Below, one piece after another: positions 53,491 through 61,242 of a DNA stretch of 64,000 bases. Under the pieces are notes generated by a model, which saw nothing but the letters and a program-made list of their open reading frames with translations, did not search any database and had not been told where the DNA came from. The stretch comes from Ga0077527 sp964433345 (GTDB taxonomy: Bacteria; Pseudomonadota; Gammaproteobacteria; Burkholderiales; SG8-41). The stretch lies in the NCBI GenBank assembly GCA_964433345.1, contig CAYSQJ010000003.1:248001-312000 (forward strand). Reading direction: 5' to 3'. The position numbers were made by a program, and so were the translations under genes. Each line of letters opens with the position of its first letter. Within the stretch, counting starts at the first letter, position 1.

Positions 53491-53644
53491 CCCCGGACTC
53501 CGGCCTTGCGGCCTTCCTCCGGGCTACATCGATCCCAACACACACGGGGTTGTAGCCCGGAAGCAGCGAAGCGGAATCCGGGTCGATTGATGCCATTGGC
53601 AACCGTGTCCCCGGACTCCGGCCACGCGGCCGTACTCCGGGCCA
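53491..53644. repeat. Partial and degenerate REP copies downstream of higBA
   Basis: The right half of a REP pair (53491-53527), then the same 24-bp spacer as in the 52305-52695 array, then a full but degenerate copy (53552-53644, ending CGTACTCCGGGCC). Together with the upstream array this means higBA sits inside REP sequence. The rest of 53362-53746 shows no gene. Confidence 0.85.
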
Positions 53645-53746
53645 GGCATTGTTCTTATGTATTGCGCATGCAGGGCGGGAAGCAACACCCAACTGCTTGT
53701 TCCGCATAAAATATAGGACCTCTCTTCGTCCAGCGGACATGTATTC

Positions 53747-54379
53747 GTGAACAAACCCCATATCGTCCGGCACCCATCGCTGGTAGCGCGCGAACAGCGC
53801 GAAGCAGCCAACGGCCACCGGGCTGCGGTCGTGTGGTTCACCGGCATTCCCGGTTCCGGAAAATCCACCACCGCGCATGAAGTCGAACGACAGCTGTTCG
53901 CAATGGGTTGCCAGGCCTATGTGCTCGACGGCGACAACGTCCGCCACGGACTCAGCGCCGACCTCGGTTTCAGCCCCGAGCACCGCAGCGAGCATCTGCG
54001 CCGCATCGGCGAGCTGTCGCGACTGGTCTACGATGCCGGCATGATCGTGCTCTGCGCTTTCGTGTCGCCAACCCGGGAAAGCCGCAACAAGGTCCGGGCA
54101 CGGATTCCCGCCGGCGCTTTTTTCGAGATTCACTGCAACTGCCCGGCCACTGTCTGTGCAGAGCGCGATCCCAAGGGCTTCTACAAGAAAGCACAAGCCG
54201 GGGAAATCAAGGATTACACCGGCGTCTCGGCTCCCTATGAAGCGCCTGAAGCCGCCGAACTCGTGCTGGATACGGCCGCGCACGACGCAGCGCATTGTGC
54301 GGAGCAGATCATCAGCTTGCTCAAGTCCGCCGGCATCCTCACCCAGGACAGCCGTCCCGCTCGGGGACAAGCAAAATGA
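53747..54379 (+). CDS. cysC: Adenylyl-sulfate (APS) kinase
   Basis: It phosphorylates APS to PAPS. The 210-residue P-loop kinase has FTGIPGSGKSTTAHEVE (residues 31-47), LDGDNVRHGLSADLGF, the FVSPTRESRN loop and GFYKKAQAGEIKDYTGVSAPYE. The start is GTG at 53747. No cysD/cysN or PAPS reductase is nearby; the gene overlaps rfbB by four bases, which places PAPS production in a surface-sugar setting and could feed a sulfotransferase outside the window. Confidence 0.95.
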   Translation: MNKPHIVRHPSLVAREQREAANGHRAAVVWFTGIPGSGKSTTAHEVERQLFAMGCQAYVLDGDNVRHGLSADLGFSPEHRSEHLRRIGELSRLVYDAGMIVLCAFVSPTRESRNKVRARIPAGAFFEIHCNCPATVCAERDPKGFYKKAQAGEIKDYTGVSAPYEAPEAAELVLDTAAHDAAHCAEQIISLLKSAGILTQDSRPARGQAK

Positions 54380-55431
54380 TCCTGGTCACCGGCGGCGCGG
54401 GCTTCATCGGCGCCAATTTCGTGCTCGACTGGATTGCCCATGAAGGCACGCCGGTCGTCAATCTCGACAAGCTGACCTACGCCGGCAATCCGGCCAATCT
54501 CGCATCGCTGCAAAAAGACGAACGCCACATTTTCGTCAAGGGCGACATCAACGACCGCATGCTGGTGTCCGACCTGCTGAAAAAACACCAGCCACGGGCC
54601 ATCGTCCACTTCGCAGCCGAGAGCCACGTCGATCGCTCCATCCACGGCCCCGGCGAATTCGTGCAGACCAACGTCGTCGGCACCTTCAGCCTGCTGGAGG
54701 AAACCGGCGCCTGGTGGGGCACCCTCGCCGAGGCGGATAAAAGCCGCTTCCGTTTCCTGCATGTCTCCACCGACGAGGTCTACGGGTCGCTGGGCAGCGA
54801 CGATCCTGCGTTCAGCGAAACCACTGCCTACGCGCCCAACAGCCCCTACGCCGCATCCAAGGCCGGATCCGACCACCTGGTCCGTGCCTACCACCACACC
54901 TACGGACTGCCGACGGTCACCACCAATTGCTCGAACAACTACGGCCCGCTGCAGTTCCCGGAGAAACTGATCCCGCTGATGATCCTCAATGCACTGGCCG
55001 GCAAGCCGCTGCCGGTGTACGGCGACGGCAAAAACGTGCGCGACTGGCTCTACGTCGGCGACCACTGTGCCGGCATCCGCGCGGCAATCGCCCGCGGCAA
55101 ACCGGGCGAGACCTACAACATCGGCGGCAACAGCGAGAAAACCAACCTCGAGGTCGTGCATGCCCTGTGCGCGATCCTCGATGAAATGCATCCGGCTGGC
55201 GCGCCGCATGCGAAGCTGATCACTTTCGTCAAGGATCGGCCCGGACACGACTGGCGCTACGCGATCGACGCCGGGAAGATCCGGCGTGAGCTCGACTGGC
55301 AACCGGCCGAACGCTTCGAAACCGGGCTGCGCAAGACCGTCGAGTGGTACCTGTCACACCCGGAATGGGTGGATTCCGTGCAGTCCGGCGAATACCGTCG
55401 CTGGGTGGACTCGAACTACGCCGGTCGGTAA
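54376..55431 (+). CDS. rfbB: dTDP-glucose 4,6-dehydratase
   Basis: Second step of dTDP-L-rhamnose synthesis. The 351-residue SDR has NAD motif VTGGAGFIGANFVLDW, FAAESHVDRSIHGP, the active-site segment STDEVYGSLG and YxxxK in SPYAASKAGSDHLV, and TNCSNNYGPLQFPEKLIPL. ATG 54376 overlaps the cysC stop. The next rhamnose genes (rfbA, C, D) are displaced about 1.2 kb by a toxin-antitoxin pair and a four-helix-bundle gene. Confidence 0.97.
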   Translation: MILVTGGAGFIGANFVLDWIAHEGTPVVNLDKLTYAGNPANLASLQKDERHIFVKGDINDRMLVSDLLKKHQPRAIVHFAAESHVDRSIHGPGEFVQTNVVGTFSLLEETGAWWGTLAEADKSRFRFLHVSTDEVYGSLGSDDPAFSETTAYAPNSPYAASKAGSDHLVRAYHHTYGLPTVTTNCSNNYGPLQFPEKLIPLMILNALAGKPLPVYGDGKNVRDWLYVGDHCAGIRAAIARGKPGETYNIGGNSEKTNLEVVHALCAILDEMHPAGAPHAKLITFVKDRPGHDWRYAIDAGKIRRELDWQPAERFETGLRKTVEWYLSHPEWVDSVQSGEYRRWVDSNYAGR

Positions 55432-55463
55432 CCGGAGGATCGAGTAGCGGACCGGGCCCGATA

Positions 55464-55487
55464 GATATACAATTATTCATGTATATC
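55464..55487. promoter_or_regulatory. Perfect palindromic operator upstream of the AbrB/PIN pair
   Basis: GATATACA-N8-TGTATATC has perfect 8-bp arms and lies 19 bases before the antitoxin ATG. It is a probable operator for the AbrB-type antitoxin; its AT content also makes it the likely promoter area. Confidence 0.65.
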
Positions 55488-55506
55488 AATACGGTCGGAG
55501 ACGGTC

Positions 55507-55740
55507 ATGCAAATTTCCAAATGGGGCAACAGTCTGGCGGTACGCCTGCCCGCGTCGGTGATTGAGGCCCTGGGTCTCAAGGAAGGCGACGACATCGAGA
55601 TCCAGGTCGCCGGGCGCGGCGTGTTCGAGATCTCCAGGAAACCCGGTGCGCGCGAGCTGCTGGCACGGCTGAGAAAATACCGGGGGCGCCTGCCCGCGGA
55701 CTTCCGCTTTGACCGGCTGGAAGCACAAGAGCGTGGCTGA
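55507..55740 (+). CDS. AbrB/MazE-type antitoxin
   Basis: A 77-residue swapped-hairpin DNA-binding protein: MQISKWGNSLAVRLPASVIEALGLKEGDDIEI (residues 1-32) is the standard AbrB/VapB-MazE beta-fold, followed by a charged tail that would wrap the toxin (ELLARLRKYRGRLPADFRFDR). It overlaps the PIN-domain gene by eight bases, the usual antitoxin-toxin arrangement, and has its own palindromic operator. Confidence 0.9.
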   Translation: MQISKWGNSLAVRLPASVIEALGLKEGDDIEIQVAGRGVFEISRKPGARELLARLRKYRGRLPADFRFDRLEAQERG

Positions 55741-56134
55741 GCAGTTTATCGACACCAATGTATTGCTGTACCTGCTGTCAGCCGATGCGGCGAAAGCTGA
55801 CCGGGTAGAAGAGACGCTCGCCGCTGGGGCAACCATCAGTGTTCAAGTGCTCAATGAATTTGCTGCAGTCGCCCTGCGCAAACTCGGCATGACCGCGGCT
55901 GAAGTGCGTGACGCGCTCGAACCGATCATGACCATCTGCGAGGTTGTACCCATCACTGTCGAGACCCACCAGCGGGGTTTGCAAATCGCCGAGCGATACC
56001 GGTTTTCAATCTATGATGCACTCATCATTGCCGCCGCGCTCGACGCAGGCTGCTCAACGCTCTACACCGAAGACCTGCAGGACGGCCAGGTCATCGATAA
56101 TGTGCTTACAGTGAGGAATCCGTTTCGGGCCTAG
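55733..56134 (+). CDS. PIN-domain (VapC-like) toxin ribonuclease
   Basis: A 133-residue PIN nuclease starting at GTG 55733. The acidic catalytic residues are seen in FIDTNVLLYLLS, VLNEFAAVALRK, YRFSIYDALIIAAAL and LYTEDLQDGQ. VapC relatives cleave initiator tRNA or rRNA; the target here is unknown. All catalytic acids are intact, so the toxin is probably active and held by the overlapping AbrB-type antitoxin. Confidence 0.9.
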   Translation: MAEQFIDTNVLLYLLSADAAKADRVEETLAAGATISVQVLNEFAAVALRKLGMTAAEVRDALEPIMTICEVVPITVETHQRGLQIAERYRFSIYDALIIAAALDAGCSTLYTEDLQDGQVIDNVLTVRNPFRA

Positions 56135-56147
56135 ATTCTCTTTGTGG

Positions 56148-56182
56148 GTAACTGGTGACTGGTAATTGGTGATTGGTAATTG
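56148..56182. repeat. Heptamer array, left arm of the four-helix-bundle cassette (locus 4)
   Basis: Five tandem 7-bp units GTAACTG, GTGACTG, GTAATTG, GTGATTG, GTAATTG. They begin 14 bases after the PIN gene stop and end 18 bases before the ATG of the enclosed gene. The mirror array is at 56572-56599. Confidence 0.85.
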
Positions 56183-56200
56183 GTGGGTCACGGAGGCACA

Positions 56201-56566
56201 ATGGGCGATGCACCGGAAGAACGTGGACACCACAAGCTCGAAGCCTGGAAACAGTCCAGAAAACTGGTTACCGACATCTACCTGCTTACCAAAGGATTTC
56301 CCAAGGACGAAATGTATGGCTTGACCTTGCAGATCCGCCGCTCAGCCATCTCGATCCCCAGCAATATCGCCGAAGGCGCCGCACGCACCGGAAACAAGGA
56401 ATTCGCACAGTTTCTGAGTATCGCAAGAGGATCTCTCAGCGAGCTGGAAACACAGTTATTGATTGCCTCAGACTTGGGTTACGTGAGAGAAGACAATCCG
56501 GTTTTTGCCTTGGTCCACCGCATTTCCCGCCTACTAACTGGCCTGCACAAAACCATCCGTCCCTGA
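56201..56566 (+). CDS. Four-helix-bundle protein (23S rRNA intervening-sequence/S23 family)
   Basis: A 121-residue protein with the family hallmarks LEAWKQSRKLVTDIY, FPKDEMYGLTLQIRRSAISI, PSNIAEGAARTGNKEFAQFL and SLSELETQLLIASDLGY. The family was first seen in intervening sequences of spirochaete and Coxiella 23S rRNA genes and is related to Avd of diversity-generating retroelements; its function is unknown. A clear GGAGG site precedes ATG 56201. There is no rRNA or reverse transcriptase here. The gene is enclosed by inverted heptamer arrays and inserted in the rhamnose operon. Confidence 0.92.
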   Translation: MGDAPEERGHHKLEAWKQSRKLVTDIYLLTKGFPKDEMYGLTLQIRRSAISIPSNIAEGAARTGNKEFAQFLSIARGSLSELETQLLIASDLGYVREDNPVFALVHRISRLLTGLHKTIRP

Positions 56567-56571
56567 AAAAC

Positions 56572-56599
56572 CAATTACCAATCACCAATTACCAGTCAC
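56572..56599. repeat. Heptamer array, right arm of the four-helix-bundle cassette (locus 4)
   Basis: Four tandem units CAATTAC, CAATCAC, CAATTAC, CAGTCAC, the reverse complement of the left-arm unit GTRAYTG. The array abuts the rfbA start codon with one base between, so no native ribosome-binding sequence is left for rfbA. Confidence 0.85.
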
Positions 56600-56600
56600 C

Positions 56601-57473
56601 ATGAAAGGCATAATCCTAGCCGGCGGCTCCGGCACCAGGCTCTACCCTGCAACCCAGGTGGTCTCCAAGCAGCTGCTGCCGGTCTACGACAAACCGATGG
56701 TGTATTACCCGCTGACCACGCTGATGCTCGCCGGCATCCGCGACATCCTGCTGATCTCAACGCCGCAGGACACGCCGCGCTTCGAGCAGCTTCTGGGCGA
56801 CGGCTCGCGCTGGGGCATCAGCCTGCGTTACGCGGTGCAGCCGGAGCCGAAGGGCATCCCGCAGGCTTTCATCATCGGTGCCGATTTCATCGGCAACGAC
56901 AGCTGTGCGCTGATCCTCGGCGACAACATTTTCTACGGCCATGAACTCTCGGCGGACCTGCAGGCGGCAACCCGCTCGGCGCAGGGCGCGACCATATTCG
57001 CCTATCCGGTGCACGATCCGGAACGCTACGGCGTGATCGAGTTCGACAAGAGCCGCAAGGTACTGTCGATCGAGGAGAAGCCGAAACAGCCCAAGTCGCG
57101 CTATGCGCAGACCGGATTCGCGGTCTACGACAACGACGTGATCGCCATTTCGAAAGCCCTGAAACCCTCGGCCCGCGGCGAGCTCGAACTCACCGACATC
57201 AACCTCGACTACCTGCGCCGCGGCAAGCTGAACGTGGTCACCATGGGCCGCGGCGTGGCCTGGCTCGACACCGGCACCCACGAAGCGCTGCTGGCGGCAT
57301 CGATGTTCATCGAGACCATCGAAAAGCGGCAGGGCCTCAAGGTCGCCTGCCCCGAGGAAGTCGCCTTCCAGATGGGCTGGATCGACGCCGCAAAAGTCGA
57401 AGCACTCGCGGCCGCCATCGGCAACAACCCCTACGCGCGTTACCTGCGCGACATGCTGCGCGAACAGGCATGA
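56601..57473 (+). CDS. rfbA: Glucose-1-phosphate thymidylyltransferase
   Basis: First step of dTDP-rhamnose synthesis, forming dTDP-glucose. The 290-residue nucleotidyltransferase has MKGIILAGGSGTRLYPATQVVSKQLLPVYDKPM split over its first 33 residues, ILGDNIFYGHELS, YGVIEFDKSRKVLSIEEKPK and RGVAWLDTGTHEALL. The start codon follows a heptamer array with no Shine-Dalgarno sequence; translation may rely on coupling or on the array. It overlaps rfbC by four bases. Confidence 0.97.
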   Translation: MKGIILAGGSGTRLYPATQVVSKQLLPVYDKPMVYYPLTTLMLAGIRDILLISTPQDTPRFEQLLGDGSRWGISLRYAVQPEPKGIPQAFIIGADFIGNDSCALILGDNIFYGHELSADLQAATRSAQGATIFAYPVHDPERYGVIEFDKSRKVLSIEEKPKQPKSRYAQTGFAVYDNDVIAISKALKPSARGELELTDINLDYLRRGKLNVVTMGRGVAWLDTGTHEALLAASMFIETIEKRQGLKVACPEEVAFQMGWIDAAKVEALAAAIGNNPYARYLRDMLREQA

Positions 57474-58021
57474 CATTCAGCGTGAGCCCCGCGGGGCTGC
57501 CGGATGCGCTGGTCATCACGCCGGACATCCATCGCGACACGCGCGGCTGGTTCAGCGAAAGCTGGAATCAGCGCGGGTTTGCCGCCGCGACCGGACTGGA
57601 TCTGCATTTCGTGCAGGACAACCACTCCTGTTCTGCACGCAACGTGCTGCGCGGACTGCACTACCAGATCGGCACACCGCAAGGCCGGCTGATCCGCGTC
57701 ATCAGCGGCGCCGTGTTCGATGTCATCGTCGACCTGCGACGCCATTCGCCAATGTTCGGTCACTGGAGCGGACGCGAGCTGTCAGCCGCCAACCGCCAGA
57801 TGCTGTGGGTGCCGCCGGGATTTGCCCATGGCTTCCTCGCCCTCGAGGAAATGTCGGAAATAATATATAAAACAACTACTTACTGGATCCCTTTGGCAGA
57901 ACGCTCGCTGCTCTGGAACGACCCGGACCTGAACATTGCCTGGCCGCTGCAAGGACCGCCGCTGTTGTCCGATAAAGACCGTGCTGGAACACCGCTGAAG
58001 TCCGCCGAAACCTATCCGTGA
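57470..58021 (+). CDS. rfbC: dTDP-4-dehydrorhamnose 3,5-epimerase
   Basis: Third step of dTDP-rhamnose synthesis. The 183-residue cupin has DTRGWFSESWNQRGF, FVQDNHSCSARNVLRGLHYQ (catalytic His in the LRGLHYQ block), VIVDLRRHSPMFGHW and WVPPGFAHGFLALEE. Coupled by overlaps to rfbA and rfbD. The stretch at 57860-57885 inside the gene is unusually AT-rich and contains an IHF-like motif. Confidence 0.96.
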   Translation: MTFSVSPAGLPDALVITPDIHRDTRGWFSESWNQRGFAAATGLDLHFVQDNHSCSARNVLRGLHYQIGTPQGRLIRVISGAVFDVIVDLRRHSPMFGHWSGRELSAANRQMLWVPPGFAHGFLALEEMSEIIYKTTTYWIPLAERSLLWNDPDLNIAWPLQGPPLLSDKDRAGTPLKSAETYP

Positions 58022-58926
58022 AAACCATCCTGCTCACCGGCCGGACGGGGCAGGTCGGACACGAACTCGTCAGCGCACTGGCGCCGCTGGGAAGGGTGAT
58101 CGCCGTCGGCCGCGAGCAGCTCGACCTGACGCAGCCTGACTCCATCGTGCGCTGCGTGCGCAACGCTGCACCCGACATCATTGTCAACGCCGCCGGCTAT
58201 ACCTCGGTCGACGGTGCGGAGTCCGCGCCCGAACTGGCCCGGCAGGTCAACGCCACCGCGCCCGGCATTCTTGCCGAAGAGGCGCGGCGCACCGGCGCTC
58301 TGCTGGTGCATTACTCGACGGACTACGTGTTCGACGGCACGCTGCACCGGCCCTATACCGAAGATGATGCGCCCAACCCAATCAACACCTATGGCCGCAG
58401 CAAGCTTGCCGGGGAACACCTGATCACGCAGGCGGGCTGCGCCCACCTGATCCTGCGTGCAAGCTGGATCTACAGTTCGCGCGGCAGCAACTTCGTGCTG
58501 TCCATGCTGAAGCTCGCCCGGGAGAAACCCGAACTGCGAATGGTCAGCGACCAGATCGGCTCGCCAAGCTGGGCGCGTGCGCTGGCCATGGCAACGCGGG
58601 AACTGCTGGACCGGGCGGGAGCGGCAAGCGACACCTCGGGCATTTATCACTTCTCCGCGCCGGATACCGTGTCGCGCCTGGATTTCGCGCTGCGCATCAT
58701 CGAGCTGGCGCGAAAGATTGCCCTGCAGCCGGACAATTGGGCAAGAATCAGCCCGACCACGACGGCGGAATTCCCGCTGCCCGCTCAACGCCCGCTGCGC
58801 GCCGTGACCAGCAAGGACAAACTGCAGCGGGTGTTCGGCATCAGGATGCCCGGATGGGAAAAACAACTTACAGATTTTTTTCGTCTGTCGCCGGACACCA
58901 TGAAGACAGACGTCAGAGAAGACTGA
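58018..58926 (+). CDS. rfbD: dTDP-4-dehydrorhamnose reductase
   Basis: Last step, giving dTDP-L-rhamnose with NAD(P)H. The 302-residue SDR starts at GTG 58018. It has LLTGRTGQVGHELVSAL, VNAAGYTSVDGAESAPELA, STDYVFDGTLHRPYTEDD and YGRSKLAGEHLI (YxxxK). Its 3' end overlaps the convergent Nudix gene by 14 bases. Confidence 0.97.
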   Translation: MKTILLTGRTGQVGHELVSALAPLGRVIAVGREQLDLTQPDSIVRCVRNAAPDIIVNAAGYTSVDGAESAPELARQVNATAPGILAEEARRTGALLVHYSTDYVFDGTLHRPYTEDDAPNPINTYGRSKLAGEHLITQAGCAHLILRASWIYSSRGSNFVLSMLKLAREKPELRMVSDQIGSPSWARALAMATRELLDRAGAASDTSGIYHFSAPDTVSRLDFALRIIELARKIALQPDNWARISPTTTAEFPLPAQRPLRAVTSKDKLQRVFGIRMPGWEKQLTDFFRLSPDTMKTDVRED

Positions 58927-59437
58927 GCCTCTCCTGCTTGCAATGTAACCAAATCGCAAAGGCATCGTAGGGCGTAACACGATTCCCCGCGAGCAATTGA
59001 CGTCCTGTAAAGGCCTTGAACGCCTTTCCCTCATGAAGGACGAAGCGCCTGAACTCCTCCTTCTTCACCGGCACCTCGTAATAGATGCGGTCAACCCTGC
59101 CGCGGCCAAGCCGCTTCAGGTCATACTGAAACCGGGTGAATTTCGAGGCTGATCCAGCCTTGAATTCCAGTTCCTCAAAAAGCTCCCGCTTGAGCGCCTG
59201 CAACGGACGTTCACCGGGATCAACCGCCCCCCCGAAACAGCCCCAGTGTCCCGGGTAAAAGATGTTCGGTATGTTGTCCCGCAACTGCATCACGTAACGT
59301 CCGTCCTCAAGCACGAGAATGGCGACTGCAGCATGCGACGGGGACAGCCGTCCGGTTCCGGACAGGAAAGTATGTTTTTTCAGCAAGCTTGTTCTATCGG
59401 CCTGAAGTTCTCTAGATATGCCTCGCCCGGGAAGCAA
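58913..59437 (-). CDS. Nudix hydrolase
   Basis: A 174-residue Nudix-fold protein. The Nudix box reads GGAVDPGERPLQALKRELFEELEF, given here as its span (about residues 69-92): the GX5EX7REUXEE part is intact while the following Gly is Glu. PGHWGCFGGAVDPGE suggests a nucleoside- or sugar-nucleotide-diphosphate substrate, and its position in a sugar cluster fits, but the substrate is unknown. The only upstream start is TTG 59437; another TTG lies at residue 18, so the N-terminus is uncertain. Confidence 0.85.
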   Translation of the reverse strand: MLPGRGISRELQADRTSLLKKHTFLSGTGRLSPSHAAVAILVLEDGRYVMQLRDNIPNIFYPGHWGCFGGAVDPGERPLQALKRELFEELEFKAGSASKFTRFQYDLKRLGRGRVDRIYYEVPVKKEEFRRFVLHEGKAFKAFTGRQLLAGNRVTPYDAFAIWLHCKQERLSLL

Positions 59438-59461
59438 GCACCGCGGTACAGGAAAGCACGC

Positions 59462-60379
59462 CTACAAGCCCAGCCGTTTCGACATCGACTTCAGGTCAAG
59501 ACCGTGCGCCGCCAGGAGATTTCCGTGCGAACCGTAGTTGTGGATGAATTCATCCCGCAGGGAAAAAGCGTCGAGCCGGCATGTTGCCCGCGTATCCCAC
59601 GCCACCTCCTTGACGCGCGACACCAATCCCCCGTGCGGCACCATTTCCTCGACGACAATAACCTGACGGTGCGATGCAAGCGCTGCAGCCACACCCTCGG
59701 TATCGAAAGGCTTGACAGTATGCGCGGATATCAGGGATACGCTTTTCCCCTGACGCTCGAATAGCTCGGCCAGATCCTTACCCAGTTTCAGGATGCTGCC
59801 GTAGCCGATGATGCAAACATCCTTGCCGCGCTGCAAATAGCGTATTTTTCCAAATTCGAAAGGCTCTGCAGCGGCTGACGTCAGATCCGGCTCTCCCGCC
59901 TTACCAAGCCGCAGATAGACTGGCCCCCGCTCCTGCTTCACACACCACAGGGTTGCCGCCGTGGTCTCGGCTGGGTCACATGGCGCAATCACAGCCATGT
60001 TCGGTATGGCGCTCGCTACGGCCACATCTTCCTGCGCGTGGTGCGTGCCGCCCAGCGTGGAATAAGTCACTCCGCCACCGATGCCGACAATCGTCACCGG
60101 CAGGTTGTGATAACAGAGGTCATCGCGGACAAACTCAAACGGACGGAACAGCGTGAATGTGGCAATTGTGTAAGCGAATGGCCTGAGGCCGCGCAGTGCC
60201 ATACCCGCACACATGCCGATCATGACTTGCTCAGCAACCCCCGTGTTGACGAAGCGCTGGGGAAACGTCTGCCGGAACTTGTCCATTGCACCTGCCGGAG
60301 AAATATCTGCGACCACGACGCACAGGCGAGGGTCGGTCTTGCCTGCTTCGAAAAAAGTGTTGGCAAAGGTATTTCTCAT
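59462..60379 (-). CDS. Transketolase-like protein, C-terminal subunit
   Basis: A 305-residue protein equal to the pyrimidine-binding and C-terminal domains of transketolase/DXS: CVVVADISPAGAMDKFRQTFP, FVNTGVAEQVMIGMCAGMAL (catalytic Glu) and IGYGSILKLGKDLAELF. It overlaps the N-terminal-subunit gene by four bases; the two would form an alpha2beta2-type TPP enzyme. In sugar-biosynthesis loci split transketolases make or modify unusual sugars by two-carbon transfer; the substrate here is unknown. Confidence 0.9.
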   Translation of the reverse strand: MRNTFANTFFEAGKTDPRLCVVVADISPAGAMDKFRQTFPQRFVNTGVAEQVMIGMCAGMALRGLRPFAYTIATFTLFRPFEFVRDDLCYHNLPVTIVGIGGGVTYSTLGGTHHAQEDVAVASAIPNMAVIAPCDPAETTAATLWCVKQERGPVYLRLGKAGEPDLTSAAAEPFEFGKIRYLQRGKDVCIIGYGSILKLGKDLAELFERQGKSVSLISAHTVKPFDTEGVAAALASHRQVIVVEEMVPHGGLVSRVKEVAWDTRATCRLDAFSLRDEFIHNYGSHGNLLAAHGLDLKSMSKRLGL

Positions 60380-61218
60380 GATGTCACTTCCGCAAGAGCC
60401 GCAACGGCCTGCTGATATTCATCCTTGTTCGGTGAGCGGTAATGCCATATGGGCACGTTTTCCATGTAGGAAACACCTTTGCCTTTAACGGTTTTGCCCA
60501 CCAGAAAGAACGGCTTCCCGCCAACGCGCGAAATGACCGCCTTGTGCACCGCCGCGGCATCATGTCCGTTCACCTCCACGGTCTCCCATCCGAATGCGCG
60601 CGCTTTTTCAACAATCGGGTAAAAACTCGGATGGGTTTCCGACGTTCTGCCCAGTCCTTGGAAATCATTCAGATCGAGCAAGGCGACAAGATTGTCCAGC
60701 CCGAGATTGGCAGCCATCATCATCGATTCCCAGGTCGATCCTTCCTGCATTTCGCCGTCTGACAAAACGACGTAAACGAGGCGATCCGTCTGCTTGACCT
60801 TCTCGGCATAGGCCATCCCGGTGCAAATGCCCATCCCGTGGCCCAGAGATCCAGTGGAGGCCTCGATTCCGGGAACGCCGTAGTCCGGGTGCGCCCCCAG
60901 CCGTCCATGGGGGGTGCAATAAGCCGCGATGTCGTCCCGTGTCAGCACGCCCATTTCCTCGAGTATCACGTACTGCGACAGGCAGCCGTGGCCCTTCGAC
61001 ATCACAAAACCATCCAAAAAAGCGACGCCATGGGCCGCGGGATCACGCCGCATCAATCCGTTGTAGATCACATCAACCATCTCCAGGCAGGAAAATGCCG
61101 GGGCAACATGCAGCGCTGTTACCTGCTGGGATATATCGAGGATTCGCCGACGGTACTGCAGGCAGCGCTGTCTGGCGACCTTCGTATCGAATGCATTAGG
61201 CATTTGTTGTCTGTCCAT
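60376..61218 (-). CDS. Transketolase-like protein, N-terminal (TPP-binding) subunit
   Basis: A 280-residue protein matching the TPP pyrophosphate-binding half of transketolase: FVMSKGHGCLSQYVILEEMG, EASTGSLGHGMGICTGMAYA, the metal/TPP motif SDGEMQEGSTWESMMMAAN and DLNDFQGLG. Start ATG 61218. Its partner is the adjacent C-terminal subunit. The pair lies between a Nudix gene and an NDP-sugar dehydratase-like SDR and is probably part of the polysaccharide operon rather than central metabolism. Confidence 0.9.
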   Translation of the reverse strand: MDRQQMPNAFDTKVARQRCLQYRRRILDISQQVTALHVAPAFSCLEMVDVIYNGLMRRDPAAHGVAFLDGFVMSKGHGCLSQYVILEEMGVLTRDDIAAYCTPHGRLGAHPDYGVPGIEASTGSLGHGMGICTGMAYAEKVKQTDRLVYVVLSDGEMQEGSTWESMMMAANLGLDNLVALLDLNDFQGLGRTSETHPSFYPIVEKARAFGWETVEVNGHDAAAVHKAVISRVGGKPFFLVGKTVKGKGVSYMENVPIWHYRSPNKDEYQQAVAALAEVTS

Positions 61219-61242
61219 CCATTTTCCTGGTAATCCCGGGGC

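Noticed and set aside
56148..56599. Diversity-generating retroelement or 23S rRNA intervening sequence
   Set aside because: The four-helix-bundle protein is related to both contexts, but there is no reverse transcriptase, template/variable repeat pair or rRNA sequence nearby.
58855..58890. AT-rich run near the end of rfbD as a terminator
   Set aside because: It is within the coding frame and shows no stem before the T-run.
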